Positions 8,618 to 15,730 of a stretch of 64,000 nt of DNA are shown in pieces; position 1 is the first letter of the stretch, and each line of letters opens with the position of its first letter. Origin of the DNA: Bacillota bacterium (GTDB lineage Bacteria; Bacillota; Clostridia; Christensenellales; SZUA-584); assembly GCA_023461435.1 (NCBI GenBank), contig JAEYLC010000020.1, forward strand, positions 1 through 64,000. The letters are read 5' to 3'. Both the position numbers and the translations under genes were made by a program. A model generated the notes under the pieces. That model searched no databases, was not told the DNA's origin, and was given only the letters and a program-made list of their open reading frames with translations.

Positions 8618-8666
8618 AACATATAAAAAATAAATAAGGCTCTATGCCTCTTACGCATAGAACCTT
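8618..8666 (-). terminator. Terminator of the ACT-like gene
   Basis: AAGGTTCTATGC (8666-8655) pairs with GCATAGAGCCTT (8647-8636) around a 7-base loop, followed on the minus strand by TTTATTTTTTA. Confidence 0.8.
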
Positions 8667-8680
8667 ATACTCACAATTTT

Positions 8681-8929
8681 TTAGTCCAGAATCACCATTT
8701 TTGCTTTGACGTTTTTTAGCTCGTTCAGCGCTTTTTCCAGCTTCAGCATCTCCTCTGTGTCACCCGTCAACTGCAAAATGAGTATGCCTTCGTCCGAGCA
8801 GACGCTTTCCGTTTCATGCAGCCCGAGGCGCACCTTGATGGAGCATCCGAATTTTGCGAGAACCTCCTGCACCTTGGGAGAGCGTTCTCTGCGTTCCCCG
8901 ATTTTCACAACCATGATATCGCAAGCCAT
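8681..8929 (-). CDS. Small ACT/ferredoxin-fold protein, TM1266-like
   Basis: An 82-residue protein with the beta-alpha-beta beta-alpha-beta layout of TM1266-type putative regulators: DIMVVKIGERRERSPKVQEVLAKFG, IKVRLGLHE, GILILQLTGDTEEMLKLEKALNEL and VKAKMVILD. TM1266-like proteins have been named putative regulators of iron-only hydrogenase systems, which would suit this genome, but the family link here is by overall pattern only. A small-ligand or metal-sensing role is possible. It is a single gene with its own terminator. Confidence 0.6.
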   Translation of the reverse strand: MACDIMVVKIGERRERSPKVQEVLAKFGCSIKVRLGLHETESVCSDEGILILQLTGDTEEMLKLEKALNELKNVKAKMVILD

Positions 8930-8992
8930 ATTGCCGGTCTCCTTTCTTGTATATCTTATTTATACCATTTTGCGCCCGTCTTTAACCAATTA

Positions 8993-9508
8993 TTACAAAA
9001 CCGCCAACCTATTAATAACGAGCATCATTTCATGGCTGCTGTCCTTTTTCTCAAAACCAAATTTCCGGTACAGCGGTTCTCCCGCCTCGGTGGCCGACAG
9101 CTCAATATACGACAAAGCAAGGCGTCCGCCCTCCTCAATCACAGCGCTGAGCAGCAGGCTTGCGGCTCCCATGCGGCGATAATCGGCCAGCGTATAGACG
9201 TTGAGCAGCAAACCCGTTCTGCCGCCCGGAAAACGCGGGTTCGCAGACTTCTCCTGCACAACGAGGAACGCACAGGCGACAGGCAAGCCGCTATCCTCCG
9301 CCAGAAAGGCTATGAAATCTCGCCCCAAATGCGCCTTAAAGTAAACATTAAGCTGCCCGACGATCTGCTGTTTTGTATCGCTGATGTCTCCGAAATGCTC
9401 GGCAAGATATTGCAGCCTGAGCCGGATCAGGCGCTCAATATCATCCGCCGTCGCTTTGCGGGCAACCAGCTTTTCATCCTTTTTCACGGTTTCATTGTAA
9501 GGCTCCAT
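8993..9508 (-). CDS. GNAT family N-acetyltransferase
   Basis: A 171-residue acyltransferase. It opens with a typical VARKATADDIERLIRLR strand-helix pair. The acetyl-CoA region follows in LLLNVYTLADYRRMGAASLLLSAVIEEG (about 113-140), with RRMGAAS as the R/Q-x-x-G-x-G/A variant of the pyrophosphate loop. It ends with YIELSATEAGEPLYRKFGFEKK, the usual GNAT motif B. The substrate is unknown. The ribosome site is weak. No operon partner is clear. Confidence 0.85.
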   Translation of the reverse strand: MEPYNETVKKDEKLVARKATADDIERLIRLRLQYLAEHFGDISDTKQQIVGQLNVYFKAHLGRDFIAFLAEDSGLPVACAFLVVQEKSANPRFPGGRTGLLLNVYTLADYRRMGAASLLLSAVIEEGGRLALSYIELSATEAGEPLYRKFGFEKKDSSHEMMLVINRLAVL

Positions 9509-9530
9509 TATCCAAAAAACAATTGCGCCC

Positions 9531-9671
9531 TTATTCGCTTAAATGCTCTGCAATCAGATATACCGACGCGATACTGAATGAATACAACTCAACCGCGCTG
9601 CCGCTGACGATATGATATTCTTCCTCGGTTGTCGGCCCGGAAAAATCTTCGATGCAATTCGTTTCAGCCAT
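9531..9671 (-). CDS. Possible 46-residue protein after GH5 gene
   Basis: An ATG at 9671, 18 bases after the GH5 stop codon, opens a 46-residue frame (MAETNCIEDF... ending AEHLSE). It is acidic at the N-terminus with a mildly hydrophobic C-terminal half. There is only a weak ribosome site, so it would depend on read-through from the glycosidase gene. No family is recognised. It could be a chance frame; it is listed because it fills the gap between two genes on the same strand. Confidence 0.3.
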   Translation of the reverse strand: MAETNCIEDFSGPTTEEEYHIVSGSAVELYSFSIASVYLIAEHLSE

Positions 9672-9688
9672 AATCTCGAATAAACTTT

Positions 9689-10606
9689 TTATTTCATTGA
9701 GTCTTTCAATTGTGCGAATACATAGCGTCCGCTTTCGGACAGATGATCAAGCGTCCAGCCTTTCGGCGGAGCGCCCGGCAGCAGCGCGGCGCTGGTTTCA
9801 TCTCTGTCGGCAAGGCTCCAGTTGCACCAGCTCAGCTTGTTTTCCGCGAGGAAGTTAAGCCAAACGTCGCTTTCGCGCACAAAAACACCGCCGTTTCCGT
9901 CGGCGGCGCTGGTTCCCCACTCGCTGACAAAAACAGGCGCGCCCATTTGAAGCGCCTTCAGGCATTTTTCGCGAAGCGCGTCGCCGTGCGTCCCGGCATA
10001 AAAATGCAGCGTATACATGATGTGATCGAATTCCAGCGGATCGGCCGCGCAAATATCAACGTCCTGGCTCCACATCGGGCACCCCACCAGTATCACGGCC
10101 TCGGGCGCGTTTTTCCGAATCACCGGTATCACATTCTCGGCATAAGGCTTCACGCGGCCCGCCCAAGTCACGTTTTCGCCGTTCGGCTCGTTGCAGATCT
10201 CATAGATCACGCCCGGCTCGTCAGCATATCGGCGGCTGACCCGATCAAAGAAATCCTTGGCCTCATCCACATGTACGAGCGGGTCTTTATCATACATTAT
10301 ATGCCAGTCAATGATCGCATACATATCAAGCGCCAGCGTATCGTCGACAGCCATGCAAACATCTTTTTCGATGCTTTTATCGGCTAAGTAACCGCCCTCA
10401 TCGGTATACATCGCGACGCGGAATACATTGGCCCGCGAGGCCTTCGTGATTTCAATGGATTCCTTGCGCGCAAACTGAGGATACCATTGCAGGCCGTGGC
10501 TGCTCATTCCGCGCAGCAGAACAATATCCCCCGCTTCATCTTTAAGGCTTTTTCCTTCAACGTGCAGCCTTCCGTGTTGTGATACGCCTCGCCACTTATT
10601 ACTCAT
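9689..10606 (-). CDS. Glycoside hydrolase family 5 (endoglucanase-like)
   Basis: Retaining beta-glycosidase with a GH5 TIM barrel. It opens with the LLRGMSSHGLQWYPQ block and follows with VFRVAMYTDEGGY, IIDWHIMYDKDP, and the acid/base Glu in YEICNEPNG (E142 counting from the upstream GTG). The HFYAGTHG strand precedes the nucleophile Glu in VFVSEWGTS (E231). This fits the GH5 subfamily of endo-beta-1,4-glucanases. There is no signal peptide and no binding module, so it either acts in the cytoplasm on imported oligosaccharides or leaves the cell another way. The ATG at 10606 or the GTG at 10612 could start it; both lie in AGTAGGTGAAT. Confidence 0.88.
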   Translation of the reverse strand: MSNKWRGVSQHGRLHVEGKSLKDEAGDIVLLRGMSSHGLQWYPQFARKESIEITKASRANVFRVAMYTDEGGYLADKSIEKDVCMAVDDTLALDMYAIIDWHIMYDKDPLVHVDEAKDFFDRVSRRYADEPGVIYEICNEPNGENVTWAGRVKPYAENVIPVIRKNAPEAVILVGCPMWSQDVDICAADPLEFDHIMYTLHFYAGTHGDALREKCLKALQMGAPVFVSEWGTSAADGNGGVFVRESDVWLNFLAENKLSWCNWSLADRDETSAALLPGAPPKGWTLDHLSESGRYVFAQLKDSMK

Positions 10607-10782
10607 ATTCACCTACTTAATCGTTTTCGTATTTTACCTTATTCTACTATCAACGATCAATATTTGCAAGTTTTATTCGTCACAGACACTATAAACGCAC
10701 CATAATTTAACGTGCGCCAGAGCGTAAAATAGCACCAATCCACGATGGGACTTAATCGTTTTTTATAAAAAGGGCTTTGACA

Positions 10783-10811
10783 AATAAAAAAGAAGCCAAT
10801 CGGCTCCTTCT
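10783..10811 (-). terminator. Terminator of GtrA-like gene
   Basis: GAAGGAGCC and GGCTTCTT pair around GATT with one G-T pair, followed on the minus strand by TTTTTATTTG. The remaining 10613-10782 stretch holds no recognised feature. Confidence 0.75.
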
Positions 10812-10818
10812 CAGAGTT

Positions 10819-11322
10819 TCATTCTTGTCCGGATGTTTCGGCGAGCTTGTCCTGCATCAGCTTCGCGTACTTTTCATTTTCCTTTTGTCCAAGATCGTTG
10901 GTGTTGACTGAATGACGGTAGACCACAAAACGTGTAAACAGGAATTCCGTGATAAAATTGATCACCATCGTTCCCAAAAGAACGACATATTCATTCCACC
11001 CGATATTGGTCAGCGCGTCGCCCCACCAGGTGGAGAGCGGCGTAAATATACAGTAGTAGCCGAACACCTTCATCATCGCAAGCGGATAATTGGTGGCGGA
11101 CTTGAACGTGAAGCGTCTGTTGATCGTGAAATTGTATATGACGGATAATATCAGCGCAAAAAGATAACACGGCCAATACGGAAACCCGGCCAGCTCATTG
11201 AGGAGCGTAAAGCTTCCGATTTGTATCAATCCGGCCGATGCGGAAAAAAGCGTAAATTTGATGAATTGAATGGCGTTCTGCTTTTTTGACAATTTGACTG
11301 TCTGATTCTGCTCATTTTGCAT
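10819..11322 (-). CDS. GtrA-like membrane protein
   Basis: A 167-residue protein with four predicted membrane helices in two pairs (about 20-43, 50-68, 84-104 and 110-130). The loop after helix 2 carries the GtrA hallmark YNFTINRRFTFKSA and the C-terminal end has TEFLFTRFVVYRHS. GtrA-family proteins take part in moving or flipping lipid-linked sugars for wall or surface glycans. Charged termini (QNQTVKLSKKQN and KLMQDKLAETSGQE) face the cytoplasm by the positive-inside rule. No glycosyltransferase lies next to it, so the sugar is unknown. It is a single gene with its own terminator. Confidence 0.88.
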   Translation of the reverse strand: MQNEQNQTVKLSKKQNAIQFIKFTLFSASAGLIQIGSFTLLNELAGFPYWPCYLFALILSVIYNFTINRRFTFKSATNYPLAMMKVFGYYCIFTPLSTWWGDALTNIGWNEYVVLLGTMVINFITEFLFTRFVVYRHSVNTNDLGQKENEKYAKLMQDKLAETSGQE

Positions 11323-11577
11323 GGCGATCCTCCAAACATGATGTCGTTAGTCATGCTAATTATAGTTGATGACTTATCACATGTAAACAGAATAAACAGC
11401 AGCTCAGAAATAAATACGTGGAAAATACCAGCCGCAGTTTAAAGCTTTCACTCAACAATAGTCTATGCATTATACGCTTTGTGACATTATACGCTCGATG
11501 ACATTTCAATTGCATCACGCTGGGTTGGGTTTCAATCAGCCGCATATTTTTCTATTGCCCGGCAAAAGATAAAAAGC

Positions 11578-12540
11578 ATGATAAGCGATAAAACTGTGGG
11601 TATACCAAAAGGGCTGATGTATTTTCATTATCACACATTTGCAGAGAGCTTTTTTCAGGAGCTCGGCTTTCATGTGGTGATATCACCGGGCACCAATAAA
11701 CAGATACTCGATGAAGGCGTGAAGTGCTGTGTGGATGATGCCTGCCTGCCGATCAAGGTTTTTCACGGCCATGTGAGCTGGCTCAAAGACAAATGCGACT
11801 ATCTGCTGCTGCCGCAGTTTTTAAGCCTTGAAAAAGGAAAAAAATTATGCCCCATGTTCTGCGGCCTTTCAGGAATGCTCAAAAGCAGCATAGACGGTCT
11901 GCCTCAGCTCATTGACTCCCCCGTTCACTCGCTGGATCTTAAAAGACTGCGCGAATGGTCGATGCGGGCGGGCGGCATCGTATCGCGAAATAAAAATAAC
12001 ATTGTTTCCGCTTTTGATACCGCGCTAAAAAAGCAAAAGTCATATCCACGAGGGTTATGCGACGAAAAATTTCAATACCGCGTCGCACTGATCGGGCATT
12101 CTTATATCGTACAGGACGTTTTTGTCAATATGCATATTGTCGATAAGCTGCATGCTTTGGGCATCGGCGTTGTCACATCCGAAAGCGTCAGCAAGCCGGA
12201 CATTGTATTGGAAACAAACAATCTTTATAAACAGCCGTTCTGGTATTATGCGCGGGAATATTACGGCTCGGCAGTCAGCCTTTGCAAGCGCGGCGCAATA
12301 GACGGCATCATCTATTTGTCCACATTTTCGTGCGGCATCGATTCCGTTTTTACCGAGCTGGTGAAGCAGGATATCGGCGATATGCCCTTCATGGTGCTAA
12401 AGCTCGACGAACACACCGGGGAAGCCGCGCTGGACACAAGAATCGAAGCATACACCGATATGCTGAAAAGGAGGCTTCAGCGTGGTCATCACTTTCCCGC
12501 GCATGGGCAACATCTGCCTTGCCGCCAAGGCCTTCTTTGA
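11578..12540 (+). CDS. DUF2229-type acyl-CoA dehydratase activase-related protein A
   Basis: A 320-residue cytosolic protein beginning KTVGIPKGLMYFHYHTFAESFFQELGFHVV, the DUF2229 opening seen in very large clostridial CoA-enzyme-activase proteins. Conserved cysteines sit in VKCCVDDACLPIKVFHGH, LCPMFCG and TFSCGID, and a KLDEHTGEAALDTRIEAY block closes the domain. Such proteins are related to the subunits of 2-hydroxyacyl-CoA dehydratases and double-cubane-cluster reductases and probably bind an iron-sulphur cluster. The last 20 residues lie in an overlap of 59 bases with the next gene and look non-conserved. It is the first gene of a three-gene operon. The substrate is unknown. Confidence 0.8.
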   Translation: MISDKTVGIPKGLMYFHYHTFAESFFQELGFHVVISPGTNKQILDEGVKCCVDDACLPIKVFHGHVSWLKDKCDYLLLPQFLSLEKGKKLCPMFCGLSGMLKSSIDGLPQLIDSPVHSLDLKRLREWSMRAGGIVSRNKNNIVSAFDTALKKQKSYPRGLCDEKFQYRVALIGHSYIVQDVFVNMHIVDKLHALGIGVVTSESVSKPDIVLETNNLYKQPFWYYAREYYGSAVSLCKRGAIDGIIYLSTFSCGIDSVFTELVKQDIGDMPFMVLKLDEHTGEAALDTRIEAYTDMLKRRLQRGHHFPAHGQHLPCRQGLL

Positions 12541-13579
12541 GGCGGTTCGCATCCCCTATGTGATGCCGGAAAAGATCAATAAGCAAATGCTGCAAAACGG
12601 CGCCTGCTTATCTCCGGATGAAATCTGCCTGCCTTTCAAGATTTTCATGGGCAGCTATGTGGACTGCATTCAAAAGGGCGCGGATACGATACTGATCACA
12701 GGCAGCTGCGGCCCCTGCCGTTTCGGCGAATATTGCGAGCTGCATATGAAGCTTTTAAAAAAGCTCGGCGCCCAGGTGCATACGGTTGTGATCGATGCGC
12801 CGGGCGAGATCGGCAGGCAGGAGCTTTTACAACGTATCGGCATGATATCGGGCGCAAGCCCGCTCGGCGCGCCCAAAAAGCTTCAGGCCTTAAGACACGC
12901 GATTCACATACTGACGCTCGCGGACAGCCTTGACGAAAAAGCGCACTGGCTTGCCGGATACGAAGCCAATGCAGGCGAATGCAAAAAGCTGCTCTTTAAT
13001 GCGCACAGGGAAGCGGAAAACTGCCGCTTTCCTGAAGAGATGCAGCGGGTGCTCGAATATTATCACCGGCGGCTTGATGCGGTTCGGACGGATTCATCGA
13101 GACAGCCGCTTAAAATCGCATTGATCGGGGAAATCTACTCGATGATCGAACCGTTCGCGAATCTTTTCATTGAGGAGAAGCTGATGGATATCGGCGCGAG
13201 CACAAGCCGGCTGATCACGCCCAGTTGGTGGCTCAAGGACCTCGTCGCAAAACCGCTGGGACTCAATTCACGGAATGTGAACCGCGCCGCAAAAAAATAT
13301 CTGCCATATAACGCAGGCGGTCACGCCAGAGAATCGATCGGCCACGCGCTGCTGTGCGAAAAACGCGGCTTTGACGGCGCCATACAGGTTTATCCGCTCG
13401 GATGCATGCCCGAGATCGTCGTCAAGGCGGTGCTGCCGTCGATTCAGAAAGACAGAGGCTTTCCGTTTCTGGCGCTCGTGATCGACGAAATGACGGGCGA
13501 AGCCGGATATGTGACAAGAATTGAGGCGTTCGTCGATATGCTGCAGATGAGAAGAAAAAAAGGAGTGAAGCCGGCATGA
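12482..13579 (+). CDS. DUF2229-type acyl-CoA dehydratase activase-related protein B
   Basis: A 365-residue partner of the preceding protein, starting at GTG 12482 with AGGAGG 7 bases upstream. It has the same kind of conserved blocks: LSPDEICLPFKIFMGSY, TGSCGPCRFGEYCELH, YPLGCMPEIVVKAVLP and LVIDEMTGEAGYVTRIEAF. The Cys pattern CGPC...C...C suggests an iron-sulphur site. In many Clostridia the two DUF2229-type parts and the activase occur in one protein above 1000 residues; here they are three overlapping genes. It overlaps the activase gene by 4 bases (ATGA). Probably a reductase or dehydratase core energised by that ATPase; no substrate can be assigned. Confidence 0.8.
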   Translation: MVITFPRMGNICLAAKAFFEAVRIPYVMPEKINKQMLQNGACLSPDEICLPFKIFMGSYVDCIQKGADTILITGSCGPCRFGEYCELHMKLLKKLGAQVHTVVIDAPGEIGRQELLQRIGMISGASPLGAPKKLQALRHAIHILTLADSLDEKAHWLAGYEANAGECKKLLFNAHREAENCRFPEEMQRVLEYYHRRLDAVRTDSSRQPLKIALIGEIYSMIEPFANLFIEEKLMDIGASTSRLITPSWWLKDLVAKPLGLNSRNVNRAAKKYLPYNAGGHARESIGHALLCEKRGFDGAIQVYPLGCMPEIVVKAVLPSIQKDRGFPFLALVIDEMTGEAGYVTRIEAFVDMLQMRRKKGVKPA

Positions 13580-14595
13580 CAGCTGAATTGTGCCTCGGAA
13601 TCGACGTGGGGTCGGTCAGCACCAATCTGGTTTTGATCGACATGGACGGCAAGGTGGTCGAAAAGCTCTATTTAAGAACAAACGGACGGCCTATCGATGC
13701 GATCATCAAAGGGATGGGTGACCTCAAAGACAAGATGAGCAACGACGCCGTCGTGATCGGCGCGGGAACCACCGGAAGCGGCCGCCAGCTGGCAAGGGCG
13801 ATCGTCGGCGCGGATATCATGAAAAATGAAATTACCGCCCACGCCACCGCCGCATGTCATGTGGTGCCCGAGGTCAGAACCATACTCGAGATCGGCGGAC
13901 AGGATTCCAAGATCATTTTCATGGAAAACGGCATCGTCTGTGACTTTTCGATGAACACCGTCTGCGCAGCCGGAACCGGTTCTTTTCTCGACAGGCAGGC
14001 GTCAAGGCTGGACATCCCCATTGAAGAATTCGGCGGCTATGCGCTGCGTTCCAAGTCCCCCGTGCGTATCGCGGGACGCTGCGCCGTTTTTGCGGAATCC
14101 GATATGATCAGCAAGCAGCAGGCCGGGCACAGCGCCGAGGATATCATCGCGGGGCTGTGCGAAGCGCTCGTCCGCAACTACTTAAACAACCTCGCAAAAG
14201 GCAAAAGCATATCCGGCCCGATACTTTTTCAGGGAGGCGTCGCCGCGAATGTCGGTATTCTGGCCGCTTTTGAAAAGTCGCTCAACAGAAAAATCATCAT
14301 CCCGCAGCACTACGATGTGATGGGCGCTTACGGGGCGGCGCTGCTTGCCAGAGACGAAATTGAATTTACAGGGCAGCATACATGCTTTAACGGATTCGAT
14401 CATTTAAGCCATGAATTCAGTGCAGAGAGCTTTGCCTGCAGCGGCTGCGCCAATATGTGCGAAGTGGTCCGCATTAAATCGGACGAAACATACATTGCTC
14501 ATTGGGGTGACCGCTGCGGAAAGTGGGCCATTGATTCAGCCAATGCCGCAAAGAACACAAGCGAACACACGGAGAAGGAAGCCTTCTCTTCCTGA
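13576..14595 (+). CDS. BadF/BadG/HgdC-family ATPase activase
   Basis: ATP-dependent electron-donating activase of the ASKHA fold, the archerase type that energises 2-hydroxyacyl-CoA dehydratases and related reductases. Motifs: LGIDVGSVSTNLVL (phosphate 1), VIGAGTTGSGR, EIGGQDSKIIF, MNTVCAAGTGSFLDRQA with the first bridging [4Fe-4S] Cys, GRCAVFAESDMISKQQAG with the second, and FQGGVAANVGI for adenosine. The cluster is normally shared across a homodimer. The C-terminal extension (from about residue 290) adds a Cys set, FACSGCANMCEV and GDRCGKW, seen in YjiL-like members. It is the last gene of the operon. The redox partner is presumably the two upstream DUF2229-type proteins. Confidence 0.9.
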   Translation: MTAELCLGIDVGSVSTNLVLIDMDGKVVEKLYLRTNGRPIDAIIKGMGDLKDKMSNDAVVIGAGTTGSGRQLARAIVGADIMKNEITAHATAACHVVPEVRTILEIGGQDSKIIFMENGIVCDFSMNTVCAAGTGSFLDRQASRLDIPIEEFGGYALRSKSPVRIAGRCAVFAESDMISKQQAGHSAEDIIAGLCEALVRNYLNNLAKGKSISGPILFQGGVAANVGILAAFEKSLNRKIIIPQHYDVMGAYGAALLARDEIEFTGQHTCFNGFDHLSHEFSAESFACSGCANMCEVVRIKSDETYIAHWGDRCGKWAIDSANAAKNTSEHTEKEAFSS

Positions 14596-14600
14596 TTTTT
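14572..14600 (+). terminator. Possible terminator of activase operon
   Basis: GAGAAGG (14572-14578) and CCTTCTC (14582-14588) form a short hairpin spanning the end of the activase gene. The following TTCCTGATTTTTC is only moderately T-rich. Confidence 0.4.
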
Positions 14601-14688
14601 CTTCTGAAATGAACCAAACATCAAAGAAACTCATAGTATACACCAGCAAACAGTCTTGTTTGTTCTTTATCAGAAAGGAGTTTTTTTG

Positions 14689-15147
14689 ATGCCGGATGGT
14701 ATGGGTACATCTATAGACAGGCAGCTAGCTCAGCGCGGGCGCGGCGGCGGCTTCCCCGGTGGCGGGCCTCGCGGCGGCTTCCCGGGTGGCGGGCCTCGCG
14801 GCGGCTTCCCGGGCGGCGGACCTCGCGGCGGCTTCCCCGGTGGGCGGTTCCCAAGGCCGTTCCCGATTAGGCAGCGTTTCCCGAGATTCTTCTTCTTCCC
14901 CGTCAATTACTTCCCGCCCGGGCGGTGCTATTTTGTTGACGAGTTTGGCAGATGCTGCGACCGCTTTGGCAGATGCTGCGACCGCTTTGGCAGATGTTTC
15001 TTTAGCGGCGGTTACGACGGTTTGGCTTCTGCCCAGAGTCCGATGGGCGGCTGGTACGGTATTCCGGGTGGCTGGGATATGATGCCTGATTATGATGATA
15101 TGACCGATTATGACATGGACGATATGGACGACATGGGTGACGACTGA
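14689..15147 (+). CDS. Gly/Arg-repeat, Cys-repeat, Asp-tail modular protein
   Basis: A 152-residue low-complexity protein in three blocks. Block 1 (about 10-60) is Gly/Pro/Arg/Phe-rich, with three full and one partial GGFPGGGPR repeats, followed by an aromatic basic stretch rich in Phe and Arg. Block 2 (about 75-105) contains GRCYFV and three 7-residue repeats DEFGRCC, DRFGRCC and DRFGRCF. Block 3 is an acidic tail rich in Asp and Met (DYDDMTDYDMDDMDDMGDD). There is no signal peptide. AAAGGAG lies 8 bases before the ATG at 14689. The composition is reminiscent of spore-coat, exosporium or mineral-binding proteins, but no family is recognised. Single gene with a strong terminator. Confidence 0.7.
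   Translation: MPDGMGTSIDRQLAQRGRGGGFPGGGPRGGFPGGGPRGGFPGGGPRGGFPGGRFPRPFPIRQRFPRFFFFPVNYFPPGRCYFVDEFGRCCDRFGRCCDRFGRCFFSGGYDGLASAQSPMGGWYGIPGGWDMMPDYDDMTDYDMDDMDDMGDD
14746..14844 (+). repeat. 27-bp coding tandem repeat (GGFPGGGPR)
   Basis: Three complete 27-base units (14746-14772, 14773-14799, 14800-14826) and a partial fourth. They differ by only a few third-position changes, so the repeat expanded recently or is being homogenised. Confidence 0.9.
14938..15000 (+). repeat. 21-bp coding tandem repeat (DRFGRCC)
   Basis: Three 21-base units, nearly identical at the DNA level, encode D(E/R)FGRC(C/F). They lie in the same gene as the 27-base repeat. Confidence 0.9.
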
Positions 15148-15176
15148 TTGAGCCGTTCCTTTTCAAGCTTTACAAA

Positions 15177-15212
15177 AATAATGGTCACAGGCATATGACC
15201 ATTATTTTTTAT
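15177..15212 (+). terminator. Terminator of the modular-repeat gene
   Basis: AATAATGGTCA (15177-15187) pairs with TGACCATTATT (15196-15206) and is followed by a T run. Confidence 0.9.
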
Positions 15213-15260
15213 TTGCATTGTTAATATTCTTCTATATATAGCCTTTGGAACCTGCCGTCA

Positions 15261-15578
15261 TCAAAACAGTCCGTTTAAGTAATCGACACATTGCGTCACA
15301 ACGCTTTGATATTCCTTGGCTGTTCTCATGTAAATTTTAACTTCTGCAGTTTCAAGAAACACCTTATTGTCATCAAATAAGCTTTTCATACGTGGGACAA
15401 CCTGATCTTCCGGAAAATCATGATGCATGATCCGAGCATGTTCTCTTTCAAAATTCATCATCACTCTGCTCAGCCTTGGATTTTGCATGATGAGACGTCT
15501 TTGCTTCATCATTTCAGTATATTCCGGTGTGGCTTTGAGCGCATTGGCCAGAGCCATCAGTTCATTTTTGGGCAGCAT
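15261..15578 (-). CDS. YlbF/YmcA family regulator
   Basis: An all-helical protein of 105 residues with the YlbF/YmcA (former DUF964) pattern: ELMALANALKATPEYTEMMKQRRLI near the N-terminus, then a long middle helix and a C-terminal segment ending VVTQCVDYLNGLF. In Bacillus subtilis, YlbF, YmcA and YaaT form a complex that affects RNase Y activity, competence, biofilm and sporulation; a similar role is inferred. The ATG at 15578, with GGGGG 6 bases upstream, is preferred over the upstream in-frame ATG at 15596. Confidence 0.8.
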   Translation of the reverse strand: MLPKNELMALANALKATPEYTEMMKQRRLIMQNPRLSRVMMNFEREHARIMHHDFPEDQVVPRMKSLFDDNKVFLETAEVKIYMRTAKEYQSVVTQCVDYLNGLF

Positions 15579-15730
15579 CGTATACCCCCTTTGCATTTTT
15601 ATGTTTTATTCTATTGACGATAACGGTGATATGTGCGCGGCGTTCAATGCCATTTTCTGAAATACCTTAAAAACGTCTACGCGGTGTTTTTCAGTCATAT
15701 TTATGTTTTAGAACGAGAAGGAGACCCCGT

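Noticed and set aside
11323..11577. Possible regulatory RNA or gene in the 255-base gap before the activase operon
   Set aside because: No hairpin with T run, riboswitch motif or start with ribosome site could be identified.
14746..15000. Direct repeats that might suggest a CRISPR-like array
   Set aside because: The units are adjacent with no spacers, stay in frame and encode protein repeats.
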